NCBI RefSeq assembly: GCF_019599265.1
Contig: NZ_JAHZTC010000004.1
Coordinates: 186,001 to 250,000, forward strand
DNA length: 64,000 nt
Source: Pontibacter sp. HSC-14F20
Lineage (GTDB): Bacteria > Bacteroidota > Bacteroidia > Cytophagales > Hymenobacteraceae
Direction of reading: 5' to 3'
Below the pieces are notes generated by a model. It was not told the origin of the DNA. It was given only the letters and a program-made list of their open reading frames with translations, and did not search any database. Positions 43,860-51,662 of the stretch are shown here, piece after piece. Numbering within the stretch: the stretch's first letter is position 1; every line of letters starts with the position of its first letter. The position numbers and the translations under genes are program-made.

Positions 43860-44423
43860 ATGAAGACAATTCTTTTTTTCGGGGATAGCCTGACAGCAGG
43901 ATATGGATTGCCAACGGCGCAATCCTATCCATCGCTGATACAAGAGAAGTTGAAAGAGGAAGGATATGATGCCTATACGGTGATCAATGCGGGCATCAGC
44001 GGCGACACCACAGCAAGTGGCCTGTACCGGGTGGACCGTTGGCTGTCTGCACCCATCGATATCTTTGTGCTGGCGCTAGGGGCTAACGACGGACTGCGGG
44101 GTATACCTGTCCGGGAAACCACCCAGAACCTGCAACAGATCATAGACAAGGTTAAGTACAAACACCCGGATGCACAGATTATTCTGTCAGGTATGGAGAT
44201 TCCTGACATTGTGCCAGGGCGCTATGCAGCAGAGTTCAGAAAACTGTTCAGAGAGCTTTCCATCAATAATAATGTAGCCTTTGTGCCTTTTCTGCTGGAA
44301 GGAGTGGCAGGTATGCGGCACCTTAACTTACCCGACGGCGTGCATCCTAATGCGGAAGGGCAGAAACTACTGGCCCGTCATACCTGGGCGATACTGGAAG
44401 GGGTATTGAAGAAAGCCCTATAA
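43860..44423 (+). CDS. SGNH-hydrolase arylesterase (TesA-like)
   Basis: 187-residue GDSL-type esterase with the four SGNH blocks: FGDSLTAGYG (Ser), GISGDTTASG (Gly), ALGANDGLRG (Asn) and DGVHPN (Asp-x-x-His). The size and sequence resemble the TesA/TAP arylesterase group, but there is no signal peptide, so it would act in the cytoplasm. Substrate unknown; esters or thioesters of medium chains are usual for the group. Confidence 0.92.
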   Translation: MKTILFFGDSLTAGYGLPTAQSYPSLIQEKLKEEGYDAYTVINAGISGDTTASGLYRVDRWLSAPIDIFVLALGANDGLRGIPVRETTQNLQQIIDKVKYKHPDAQIILSGMEIPDIVPGRYAAEFRKLFRELSINNNVAFVPFLLEGVAGMRHLNLPDGVHPNAEGQKLLARHTWAILEGVLKKAL

Positions 44424-44425
44424 AT

Positions 44426-44458
44426 CAAACAGGCGGTGCTGGTAGCGCCGCCTGTTTG
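44426..44458. terminator. Bidirectional terminator between arylesterase and DUF4142 genes
   Basis: Fifteen-base stem CAAACAGGCGGTGCT/AGCGCCGCCTGTTTG with a three-base loop and one G-T pair, between convergent genes. The trailing T tract is poor. Confidence 0.8.
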
Positions 44459-44464
44459 GTGTGG

Positions 44465-45049
44465 TTAGTTTTTGTTATCCTGCCGGAAGCCCATCGCGTT
44501 TTCCATCTGAGCCCGGATTTCTTTGGTGGTATTGCGCGCCCAAAGGTTAAAGGTAGTATTGTCTGTCTCTTCTATGTCTTTCACATTATCCTCAAACGCA
44601 TCGAGTGCATCTTTGTGGGCATCTACCACAGTATCCCAATAGGCACGGTCAAATTCACCAGCATTTTTATCGCGAAGCTCCTGTACACGTCCTGCGTGGT
44701 CTTCTTCCATTTGCTGTGGCAGCGTAACGCTATATTGCCCTGACATATCTTGCAGCTCGTCCAGCTTCTTGGAGTACAGGTCTACCATTTGCTGACCATA
44801 TTCACGTATTTGGTCCGTTGTGCCTTTCTCGACCGCCAATTTGCCCAACTCTACCTGCTGTGTGCTGATGCTGTGTGCTTTGGTCATAAACTCGCGCTTG
44901 TCATCGTTCAGGGTAGAATCTACTGCAGCGGTTGTGTTCAGTTCGGTGTCTACATTGGCGGTGGTGTCGGTTTCCTGTGTATTCGAGTTACAGGATGCAA
45001 AGGCAAGCGTGCCCAGTGTAAGGGTGGCTGCCATCCATAGGTTTTTCAT
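44465..45049 (-). CDS. DUF4142-family lipoprotein
   Basis: 194-residue lipoprotein from ATG 45049 (the frame extends further but without a signal). Lipobox FASC, then a Thr/Asp/Asn-rich spacer (ETDTTANVDTELNTTAAVDS), then a helical DUF4142 domain with FMTKAHSISTQQVELGKLAVEKG and DRAYWDTVVDAHKDALDAFED. DUF4142 is related to ferritin-like bundles but no clear di-iron set is visible. Function unknown; often stress-linked. Confidence 0.88.
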   Translation of the reverse strand: MKNLWMAATLTLGTLAFASCNSNTQETDTTANVDTELNTTAAVDSTLNDDKREFMTKAHSISTQQVELGKLAVEKGTTDQIREYGQQMVDLYSKKLDELQDMSGQYSVTLPQQMEEDHAGRVQELRDKNAGEFDRAYWDTVVDAHKDALDAFEDNVKDIEETDNTTFNLWARNTTKEIRAQMENAMGFRQDNKN

Positions 45050-45174
45050 AGTCTTATCTTTTGCTTTTGATATTTCTTCGTTTTTTAAAGGCATACGGAA
45101 AAAGGTTCGGTATATGTTCAATTTATTCTATAAACAGCTTATGCGATGCTACAGTTAGGGGAAGGTATAAAGAA

Positions 45175-45215
45175 CAAAGGCTCGACTTCGCCCCAAGGGA
45201 AAAGCCAAGCCTTTG
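45175..45215 (-). terminator. Possible terminator after the general stress protein gene
   Basis: CAAAGGCT (45175-45182) pairs with AGCCTTTG (45208-45215), with a 25-base interior; on the minus strand TTCTTTA follows. Weak compared with others in the window. Confidence 0.4.
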
Positions 45216-45236
45216 ATTCAGGTAAGGTATACTACC

Positions 45237-45773
45237 TTAGTAATAAATATGCTCTCCGCGGTTCTTCTGGAAATGATCCTCGAAGTAGCGGGCATCTTCT
45301 GATGTACGTGGCTTAAAGCCCAGCACGATATTACCTTCTTTCACGCCTTCTTCATATACCTTAGCGCGTTCTTCAGGTATACCGGCACCCACCAGCGCAC
45401 CAATCAGGCCGCCCGTTAAGCCGCCTGCACCTGCACCGGCCAGACCAGCTGCCAGCGGACCAGCCACCACCAGGCCCAAGCCAGGTATAGCTACTGAAGT
45501 ACCGATGGCTGCCACGGCTCCTACTATAGCACCAAGTGTGCCGCCAATGGCTGAACCAGCTCCGGCTCCCTCCAGTGATTTATTTCCAAGTTCGGTGTCG
45601 CCGTCACGGTCTACGTCATCACTAAAGTGACGCTTACGGCCTTCGTCGGACAATACCACGTTGATATCATCTTTGTCGTATCCGCGTGCACGTAGTTCTT
45701 CATAGGCGCGTTCTGCGCTGTCACGGTCCCGGAACATGGCTGTCATCATGCTCGCATTATTTTGTCTGTCCAT
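45237..45773 (-). CDS. General stress protein 17M-like membrane protein
   Basis: 178 residues. The N-terminus (MTAMFRDRDSAERAYEELRARGYDKDDINVVLSDE) is a ferredoxin-like 'general stress protein 17M' type domain. It is followed by a very Gly/Ala-rich hydrophobic stretch (about 70-130) with many GxxxG-like pairs, able to form two membrane helices, and a short acidic tail. Likely a stress-induced membrane protein; function unknown. Confidence 0.8.
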   Translation of the reverse strand: MDRQNNASMMTAMFRDRDSAERAYEELRARGYDKDDINVVLSDEGRKRHFSDDVDRDGDTELGNKSLEGAGAGSAIGGTLGAIVGAVAAIGTSVAIPGLGLVVAGPLAAGLAGAGAGGLTGGLIGALVGAGIPEERAKVYEEGVKEGNIVLGFKPRTSEDARYFEDHFQKNRGEHIYY

Positions 45774-45924
45774 AGTTTAATTTTTTAGTTTGTATAAGTA
45801 TTGTTTAAGGATGCCTGCTTTTTTGCAGACTAGTTTATTGTAACGGCTGACCTAGCCTATGGTTGCAAAAGGGGCTTAGCCAACGCAGTTTTACATTATT
45901 TAAAGTGGTTTCTGCCAGGTGCCA

Positions 45925-45959
45925 ATGAAAAAGCCTTCCATAGCGGAAGGCTTTTTCAT
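45925..45959 (-). terminator. Terminator after the fasciclin gene
   Basis: Perfect 15-bp stem ATGAAAAAGCCTTCC/GGAAGGCTTTTTCAT with a five-base loop. Confidence 0.9.
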
Positions 45960-45980
45960 TAGTGTATAAAATGATGTTGT

Positions 45981-46658
45981 TTATTTTTCGTCGGTTACAC
46001 GGTCAGCAGTTACCAGCACACGGTCAACCACGTGGATTACACCGTTGTTTGCTTCAATATCAGAATCTACAATGCTGGCACCGCCAATAGTAAAGGCAGT
46101 CGGGTTGGCACCTGCAGAAGCTACTTCGATATAGTCATCCTCACCTACCTGAATTCGCTGATTCGTCTGTAGTTGAGCAGTAGTTACTTTACCTGAAATG
46201 ATATGAGCCTGTAGGACCTGAATCAGTTCATTTCTGTTTTCTGGCTTTTTCAGGTATTCCAGTTGACCGGCAGGGAGTTGCTTAAAGGCCTCGTTATTTG
46301 GAGCGAAGATGGTAAACTCACCTTCCTGATCAAAAGCTGCTGAAATGTTAGCCGCCTGTATTAATTCCATGAAAGTAGAAATTTCGCTTTTTGTTCTGGC
46401 TGCATCCAATATAGCCATAGAGCTTGTCTCTGCAGTGGCATCCATTGTGGCAGCAGTATCCATGTCCGTGTTGGTGGTTACGTCGGTGCTTACTTCTGTT
46501 TCTGTAGTAACATCATCACCGGCCATGGTGGTTGTTTCGCTCATGGTTGTAGTTTCGTCCATGGCAGTGGTATCCATTGTATCATTACTGCTGGCGCAGC
46601 TGTATAAAAAGCCTGCGGCAAATACAGCTGCAAGAGGTTTTAACATTCGCATTTTCAT
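45981..46658 (-). CDS. Fasciclin-domain lipoprotein
   Basis: 225 residues from ATG 46658. Signal peptide with lipobox LYSC, then a 55-residue spacer made almost only of Thr, Met, Asp, Glu, Ser and Ala, then one fasciclin (FAS1) domain: FMELIQAANISAAF, FTIFAPNNEAFKQLP, LQAHIISGKV and the closing NGVIHVVDRVL. FAS1 domains mediate adhesion at the cell surface. The spacer suggests it is held away from the membrane. Confidence 0.93.
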   Translation of the reverse strand: MKMRMLKPLAAVFAAGFLYSCASSNDTMDTTAMDETTTMSETTTMAGDDVTTETEVSTDVTTNTDMDTAATMDATAETSSMAILDAARTKSEISTFMELIQAANISAAFDQEGEFTIFAPNNEAFKQLPAGQLEYLKKPENRNELIQVLQAHIISGKVTTAQLQTNQRIQVGEDDYIEVASAGANPTAFTIGGASIVDSDIEANNGVIHVVDRVLVTADRVTDEK

Positions 46659-46750
46659 AGTTTTTCCTTTATAGTTCACGATAAAATAAATTGTACATCT
46701 TTGGTCGGGATATACCTTGTTTATTTAACTGTATCTTTTTAAAAAAGTTA

Positions 46751-46793
46751 TAAAAAAAGAGGACTATCTACGTTTCAGTATAGATAGTCCTCT
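46751..46793 (-). terminator. Terminator after the sigma/anti-sigma-protease operon
   Basis: Perfect 13-bp stem AGAGGACTATCTA/TAGATAGTCCTCT with a ten-base loop; on the minus strand followed by seven T's. Confidence 0.92.
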
Positions 46794-46825
46794 GTGGTAT
46801 TGTAATAAAACAATATTGTCGTATC

Positions 46826-47923
46826 TTAATTGTAGACTTTTACGACGAAAATATAGTCCTGAAGTTTCTTTAATTGTTGTGTGCGTGAGGTTCCGCTCAG
46901 GTTATTTTGCTGTGGCAGGCTTACTGCAAGTCCATTCTCTCTCTCCTTCATTTCTGTTACCATTTGCAGCAGGTATGATGATTTCACTGCAAAAGCGGCC
47001 CCTTCCTGACCTGCCTGCTTACCGTTGATCACGCCAATAACATTGCCTTTGTCATCGAGCAGCGGACCGCCACTGTTACCCGGGTTTAGCGGGATGGAGA
47101 TCTGATAAGAAGTAGTATCGCCTTCGAAACCGGAAGCTGAGCTAAGCGAGCCTTCGCCAAACACGATGTCCTCGCGTGGGAAGCCAAGGGTATACACGCG
47201 CTCACCCAGATCTGAAGTGGCTGTCTTGAAGGTATAAGGTAGCTTGCCAAAACCAGCAAAAGCCGGGTCTTCTACTTTCAGGATGGTCAGGTCGTAGTCG
47301 GTGTTGCGGTGCACTTCCGTTACCTTATACTTCAGGCCAGCCTTATTTTCGATCAGGATAGAGTCTGCTCCCTGAATAACGTGCGAACTAGTGACGATAT
47401 ACCCGTCCGGGCTGATGGCGAAACCAGTACCACTGAAGCGTGCCGAACGCGGGGCCGGTGCGGCGGCATCTGCACTGGCGATACCATTGATAATGGCACG
47501 CTGTTCTTTTTTGATTTTCTCTACCTCACGGCGAAGCTCCACGTAGCGGGCAGTCTGCTGCTGTACAGGTTTCTTTATTTGCTGGACACTCCAAAGCGTA
47601 CCAAATACCGACAGTAGCGAAACACTGGCAGCAACCGCCATGGTCTGTGCATGCTTCTTAAAAAAGACTTTCCAGGCAGTCAGTTCGCTGGTGATAGCTT
47701 GTGGCCCGGTCTCCATTTCGGTGTGGATGCTGTTGAGTTTATGGCGCAATTGCTGGCGCTTGCCATACTGCTGCATGGCCTGCAGTACTTGCCGGTGCTC
47801 CTGTACCTGGTCAGCAAGCCGCAGGTCGGTGAGCAACAGCGCTTCAAAGGCTGCTTTCTCCTCGGCGGGCAGGGTGCCGGCCAGGTAGCGCTCTATTTGC
47901 TCGTATATGCGGTGGTCAAACAT
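46826..47923 (-). CDS. Anti-sigma-like membrane protein fused to a trypsin-like protease
   Basis: 365-residue single-pass membrane protein. Residues 1-90 are a cytoplasmic helical domain opening IYEQIERYLAGTLPAEEKAAFEALL, the zinc-finger-less anti-sigma style seen beside ECF sigma factors. A membrane segment lies at about 94-113, a coiled linker at 115-150, and an HtrA-like trypsin domain at 160-320 with the full triad His181 (SSHV), Asp211 (DYDLTI) and Ser284 (NPGNSGG). No PDZ domain follows. It lies 52 bases after the sigma gene. I infer that it holds the sigma factor at the membrane and senses envelope damage through its periplasmic protease. Confidence 0.9.
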   Translation of the reverse strand: MFDHRIYEQIERYLAGTLPAEEKAAFEALLLTDLRLADQVQEHRQVLQAMQQYGKRQQLRHKLNSIHTEMETGPQAITSELTAWKVFFKKHAQTMAVAASVSLLSVFGTLWSVQQIKKPVQQQTARYVELRREVEKIKKEQRAIINGIASADAAAPAPRSARFSGTGFAISPDGYIVTSSHVIQGADSILIENKAGLKYKVTEVHRNTDYDLTILKVEDPAFAGFGKLPYTFKTATSDLGERVYTLGFPREDIVFGEGSLSSASGFEGDTTSYQISIPLNPGNSGGPLLDDKGNVIGVINGKQAGQEGAAFAVKSSYLLQMVTEMKERENGLAVSLPQQNNLSGTSRTQQLKKLQDYIFVVKVYN

Positions 47924-47975
47924 GGGTCTATAAAAATACCTTTTACAAGGTGCTAACGTTCATTTTAATCTATGG

Positions 47976-48548
47976 CTATACCTCTGGTTTATAAGAAGTA
48001 AAGAATAGCTTCTTGAGGCGCTGCAGACACTTATACTTCTGGTTCTTGGCTGTGTCTGTGTTCGTATAACCAAACTTCTCCACAATTTCCTGCATCCCCT
48101 GTGCCCGGATGTAAAAGTCCTCCAACAAGGTGCGGCAGGGTTCGCCGAGCTGGTCAAGCGCTTCAGCCATAACGCCGAACTGCCTTTCGTTCTCCTCGTG
48201 CTGCGGCACATCCTCCTCCAGCGACAAGTAGTTCTCAGAATCCTCTATGCGATTTGCGTAGCGGCCTTTCTCTGCCAGTCGTTTTAGCCATAACCTGCGG
48301 CACACGGAATAGAGGTAAGTTTTGATCTGGCAGCTAAGCTCCAGGCTGTTGCCTTTGATCTTCTCGTAGAAGACGATCACGCCTTCCTGATAAATGTCTT
48401 TCGCCTCATCATCAGTTCCACTGTTACTGATAATGAAATAAGAAATCATCGGGAAGTGCAGCTTATAAAGATGTGCGAGCGCTCGGTCATCGTCATTGCG
48501 GATTCCCTCCATGATCGCCTCATCCGTCTCATACAAACTCTTCCTCAT
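47976..48548 (-). CDS. ECF-type sigma-70 family RNA polymerase sigma factor
   Basis: 190-residue alternative sigma factor. Region 2 is visible as DDEAKDIYQEGVIVFYEKI (core binding and -10 recognition), and region 4 near the C-terminus (MQEIVEKFGYTNTDTAKNQKYKCLQRLKK) as a helix-turn-helix for the -35. It is first in a two-gene operon with the membrane anti-sigma-like protease. Its upstream region carries GGGTTAC-N15-GTAT, also found in front of the divergent lipoprotein gene, suggesting autoregulation. Confidence 0.93.
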   Translation of the reverse strand: MRKSLYETDEAIMEGIRNDDDRALAHLYKLHFPMISYFIISNSGTDDEAKDIYQEGVIVFYEKIKGNSLELSCQIKTYLYSVCRRLWLKRLAEKGRYANRIEDSENYLSLEEDVPQHEENERQFGVMAEALDQLGEPCRTLLEDFYIRAQGMQEIVEKFGYTNTDTAKNQKYKCLQRLKKLFFTSYKPEV

Positions 48549-48563
48549 GCCGTTCTGATTTTA

Positions 48564-48589
48564 ATACGCCAGGCCGCTTTTTGTAACCC
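48564..48589 (-). promoter_or_regulatory. Proposed ECF promoter of the sigma operon
   Basis: On the minus strand GGGTTAC (48589-48583), 15 bases, GTAT (48567-48564), 15 bases before the sigma ATG. An identical arrangement faces the other way at 48624-48649. Confidence 0.6.
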
Positions 48590-48623
48590 AACAAAAAAAT
48601 ATTTTAAAAAAATAAAAAATACC

Positions 48624-48649
48624 GGGTTACCTATCCGGGTTTGCGGTAT
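48624..48649 (+). promoter_or_regulatory. Proposed ECF promoter of the acidic lipoprotein gene
   Basis: GGGTTAC (48624-48630), 15 bases, GTAT (48646-48649), 43 bases before the ATG at 48693. Same spacing as the divergent copy at 48564-48589. Confidence 0.6.
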
Positions 48650-48692
48650 GAAGTTCAAATTCGAAACCAAAACACTTAATCACAAACACAAA

Positions 48693-48893
48693 ATGAAAAA
48701 TTTGTTCAAATTCGCTTTCGTAGCGTTCGCCCTGGTAGCTTTCACAGCTTGCAACACTGAAGAAACTGCAACTGAAACTGAAGCTGTAGAAACTGAAGTT
48801 GTTACTGAAGAAGAAGTAATCACTGAAGAAGTTGAAGCAGACACTACTGTTGAGACTACTGTTGAAGTTGACTCTACTGTAACTGTACAGTAA
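48693..48893 (+). CDS. Tiny all-acidic lipoprotein
   Basis: 66 residues. Signal peptide (FAFVAFALVAFTAC) with the lipidated Cys at 20. The 46 mature residues after it are made of Glu, Thr, Val and a few Asp/Ala/Ser/Ile, with 16 acidic residues and not one Lys or Arg. No fold is expected; it is a lipid-anchored negative tether. Real gene by its signal peptide, its own terminator and its promoter-like element shared with the sigma operon. Possible target and sensor input of that sigma factor. Confidence 0.75.
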   Translation: MKNLFKFAFVAFALVAFTACNTEETATETEAVETEVVTEEEVITEEVEADTTVETTVEVDSTVTVQ

Positions 48894-48936
48894 TCAATAG
48901 CAGAACTACGGATTATACCTTATAGTTCTAAACACA

Positions 48937-48976
48937 TAAGAAGGCCCTGCAGCAATGCAGGGCCTTCTTATTTTTT
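48937..48976 (+). terminator. Terminator after the acidic lipoprotein gene
   Basis: Perfect 15-bp stem TAAGAAGGCCCTGCA/TGCAGGGCCTTCTTA closed by a GCAA tetraloop, followed by six T's. Confidence 0.94.
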
Positions 48977-49017
48977 GTGCCAGTCAGATTAAATATAATA
49001 ATCTGACAAGTGATGAT

Positions 49018-50205
49018 TTAGTGTTTTGCCTTTTTACGGCGCTCCATTTCTTTGCTGATCAACCCAAACTCGCGGCTGCTCTGCCCGGCAATGGCTGTGT
49101 TCTCGTTGGCGCGGCGCAGCAGGTAAGGCATCACCGACTCTACCGGACCGTAAGGCACGTACTTCGCCACATTGTATCCGGCGTTAGCCAAGTTATAAGA
49201 CAAGTTATCGCTCATGCCAAAAAGCTGGGCGAAGAATACGCGCTTATCCTCTGGCGCTATACCTTTCTCCTCCATCAGTTCCATCAACAGGTAGCAGCTG
49301 TCTTCGTTGTGCGTACCAGCGCAAAGCGATATGCGGTCGATGTGCTCGATGCAGAAGCGGAGACCGTCGTTGTATAGTTTATCTGAAGCTGCTTTGGTCG
49401 GGTTGATCGGGCTTGGATAGCCTTGCTCTTCGGCACGCTTGCGCTCTTTTTCCATATAGGCACCGCGCACAGGTTTAGCTCCTAGTTTATAGTTTTTGGC
49501 AGTAGCATTTTCGTAATCGCGCACCAGGGCGTCGAGGCGGTCGTGGCGGTAGAGTTGGTACGTGTTGTAAATGATGGCCTTCTCCTTGTTGTAGAGTGCC
49601 ATCATGTCGTAGGCCAGGTTGTCGATTGTCTCCTGGAACCAGCTTTCCTCTGCATCCACAAATACCCGTACATCGGCTTCGTAACAGCGCTTGCAGATGT
49701 CATTCACTCGCTGACGACCACGCTCAAAAGCGGCCTGATCTTCTGGTGTCAGCTTTTCACCAGCCTGCACTTTCTCCAAAATGTCTGTTCGCATCAGGCC
49801 AGTCACCTTAAACACCGAGAAAGGTATATTCTTGTTGCCACGGGCTTTTTCTACGGTGCGCAGAATCTCGTCCCGGGTATCATCAAAGCTTTTGTCCACG
49901 CCCTCGCCCTCGACCGAGTAGTCTAGAATGGTGCCGATGTTATACCTGGCCAGCTCGCGGATGGCACGCTCCGATTCTTCGATCGTCTCGCCGCCGCAGA
50001 AGTGGTTGAAAATGGTTGGCTTGATGATAAACTTAACCGGCAGGTGCAGTTTAATCGCTGTGTTGAGCAGACCGCCGCCCACTTTCACGAAGGTGTTGTT
50101 GTTCATCGACTTGAACAACAGAAACATTTTATAAAGCTCAGCGTCCGACTTAGATGAAAAAGCGACGGCTGTATCGTCGAAAGAAACGTTGGTAACCGGG
50201 TTCAT
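49018..50205 (-). CDS. Proline dehydrogenase
   Basis: FAD enzyme that oxidises proline to pyrroline-5-carboxylate, 395 residues from ATG 50205 (MNPVTNVSFDD). Family features: TILDYSVEG, VFKVTGL, VFVDAEESWFQ, IYNTYQLYRHD, KLVRGAYM-type GAKPVRGAYMEKER, and the C-terminal QLFGMSDNLSYNLANAGYNVAKYVPYGPV and YLLRRANENTA, which hold the substrate Arg pair. It is the monofunctional type, without the P5C dehydrogenase of PutA. Confidence 0.95.
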   Translation of the reverse strand: MNPVTNVSFDDTAVAFSSKSDAELYKMFLLFKSMNNNTFVKVGGGLLNTAIKLHLPVKFIIKPTIFNHFCGGETIEESERAIRELARYNIGTILDYSVEGEGVDKSFDDTRDEILRTVEKARGNKNIPFSVFKVTGLMRTDILEKVQAGEKLTPEDQAAFERGRQRVNDICKRCYEADVRVFVDAEESWFQETIDNLAYDMMALYNKEKAIIYNTYQLYRHDRLDALVRDYENATAKNYKLGAKPVRGAYMEKERKRAEEQGYPSPINPTKAASDKLYNDGLRFCIEHIDRISLCAGTHNEDSCYLLMELMEEKGIAPEDKRVFFAQLFGMSDNLSYNLANAGYNVAKYVPYGPVESVMPYLLRRANENTAIAGQSSREFGLISKEMERRKKAKH

Positions 50206-50226
50206 GTAATAGCATGTTAAACGGCG

Positions 50227-50234
50227 CAAAGATA
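50227..50234 (-). promoter_or_regulatory. -7 promoter element for proline dehydrogenase
   Basis: On the minus strand TATCTTTG followed by C, 22 bases upstream of the start codon. The -33 position has GTG rather than TTG. Confidence 0.5.
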
Positions 50235-50352
50235 GTGTATGTGCGAAAGTTATACACTATAGAGGCCTGGTACTTAAGGTATATTTTTGTACTGTTTTAG
50301 GGGGTATACATTCCCTTAAACCAGATGCGCTGCATAACTGTTGTAATTGTCG

Positions 50353-50360
50353 TACCTTTG
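50353..50360 (+). promoter_or_regulatory. -7 promoter element for DAHP synthase
   Basis: TACCTTTG, 18 bases before ATG 50379, with CTG at the -33 position (50330-50332) 20 bases upstream. A second match, TATTTTTG, lies at 50282-50289. The nearer one would give a leader of about 12 bases and rules out the longer reading frame from 50325 as the true start. Confidence 0.5.
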
Positions 50361-50378
50361 TATGGACAATTGACACCG

Positions 50379-51509
50379 ATGAATTTCAAAAATAAAGACT
50401 CATTTTTTGCTGATTTACTGGCTGAGCGGGGCAGGCCACTGGTGATTGCCGGGCCGTGCAGCGCCGAGACTGAAGAGCAGGTTATGCAGACTGCAGCAGC
50501 CCTTAAAAAGCTGGATGTGCACCTGTTCCGTGCTGGAATCTGGAAACCACGCTCCCGACCCAACACATTTGAAGGTATAGGCCAGCAGGGCTTAGCATGG
50601 CTGGGTCGCGTGAAGCAGGAGTTGGGTATGCGTGTGACCACCGAAGTAGCCACCGGCCGCCACGTAGAAGAAGCCCTGAAACAAGGTATAGATGTGCTGT
50701 GGATTGGGGCCAGAACTACTGTAAATCCATTTGCCGTGCAGGAGATAGCCGATGCACTGAGCGGTGTGAACGTGCCTGTAATGGTGAAGAACCCCGTGAA
50801 CCCGGATCTGGCCCTGTGGATCGGCGCGATCGAGCGTATTTACCAGGCAGGTATAACCGATCTGGCTGCCATACACCGTGGCTTTTCATCGTACCAGCCT
50901 TCCAAGTATCGCAACGCCCCGGTCTGGCAGATTCCGATCGAACTGAAAGCGCGTTTCCAAAACTTGCCTGTCATTGTGGACCCGAGCCATATCGGAGGCA
51001 CTCGCGAACTGATTCACCCCATTTCGCAGCGGGCACTTGACCTGGGATATGACGGTGTGATGATCGAAACGCACCCGAATCCGGATGAAGCACTGAGCGA
51101 CCCGGAGCAGCAAGTAACGCCAGCCGCTTTGGCTGACATTCTGAGTAAGCTACAGGTGCGCAAAACTAACTACGATGACGTGGAACTGGTGAACCGGGCA
51201 GAGGAATTGCGCCTGAAGATCGATGCTGCCGACCACGACCTGATTGGGGCTTTGGCGAGGCGTATGGCTTTGGTGGAGCAGATAGGGGAGTATAAAAAGC
51301 AGAATAATGTACAGGTGCTGCAGCTTGAGCGCTGGAAAGAGATTTTCCGGACTCGTGCCGACTGGGCGGGCGAAGTAGGTATAAATCCGGCTTTTGTAGA
51401 AGAGCTCTACAAACTGATTCATGTGGAGTCTATTCGCAAGCAGACCAGCATCCTGCAGGCCGGAAATCCGAAAGCAAAACCTGATATCGAGCCGGAACAG
51501 GCTTCGTAA
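50379..51509 (+). CDS. DAHP synthase fused to chorismate mutase
   Basis: 376-residue enzyme for the entry step of aromatic amino acid synthesis and the branch toward Phe/Tyr. Residues 1-260 are a type I-beta DAHP synthase (VIAGPCSAE, AGIWKPRSRPNTFEG, PVMVKNP, PVIVDPSHIGGTRE). Residues about 275-365 are an AroQ-type chorismate mutase helix bundle (LRLKIDAADHDLIGALARRMALVEQIGEYKK). This C-terminal fusion is known in Bacteroidota and gives feedback by prephenate in relatives. aroB follows 153 bases downstream. Confidence 0.95.
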   Translation: MNFKNKDSFFADLLAERGRPLVIAGPCSAETEEQVMQTAAALKKLDVHLFRAGIWKPRSRPNTFEGIGQQGLAWLGRVKQELGMRVTTEVATGRHVEEALKQGIDVLWIGARTTVNPFAVQEIADALSGVNVPVMVKNPVNPDLALWIGAIERIYQAGITDLAAIHRGFSSYQPSKYRNAPVWQIPIELKARFQNLPVIVDPSHIGGTRELIHPISQRALDLGYDGVMIETHPNPDEALSDPEQQVTPAALADILSKLQVRKTNYDDVELVNRAEELRLKIDAADHDLIGALARRMALVEQIGEYKKQNNVQVLQLERWKEIFRTRADWAGEVGINPAFVEELYKLIHVESIRKQTSILQAGNPKAKPDIEPEQAS

Positions 51510-51662
51510 GCGTATACCTAGGACTACGCCGAATTAGAAAATATTCGAAGGGAAAGACTTCTCATTTGAGCAACAGCTATTAGTTTAAAAAACGAATTAG
51601 AGAAGCACTAAGCCTAAGCTATTACTGGCTATTTCTTTATACCTGACAAAACAAAATCCATC

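Noticed and set aside
48456-48692. Upstream extension of the acidic lipoprotein frame
   Set aside because: It would overlap the sigma gene and the promoter elements; the signal peptide starts at ATG 48693.
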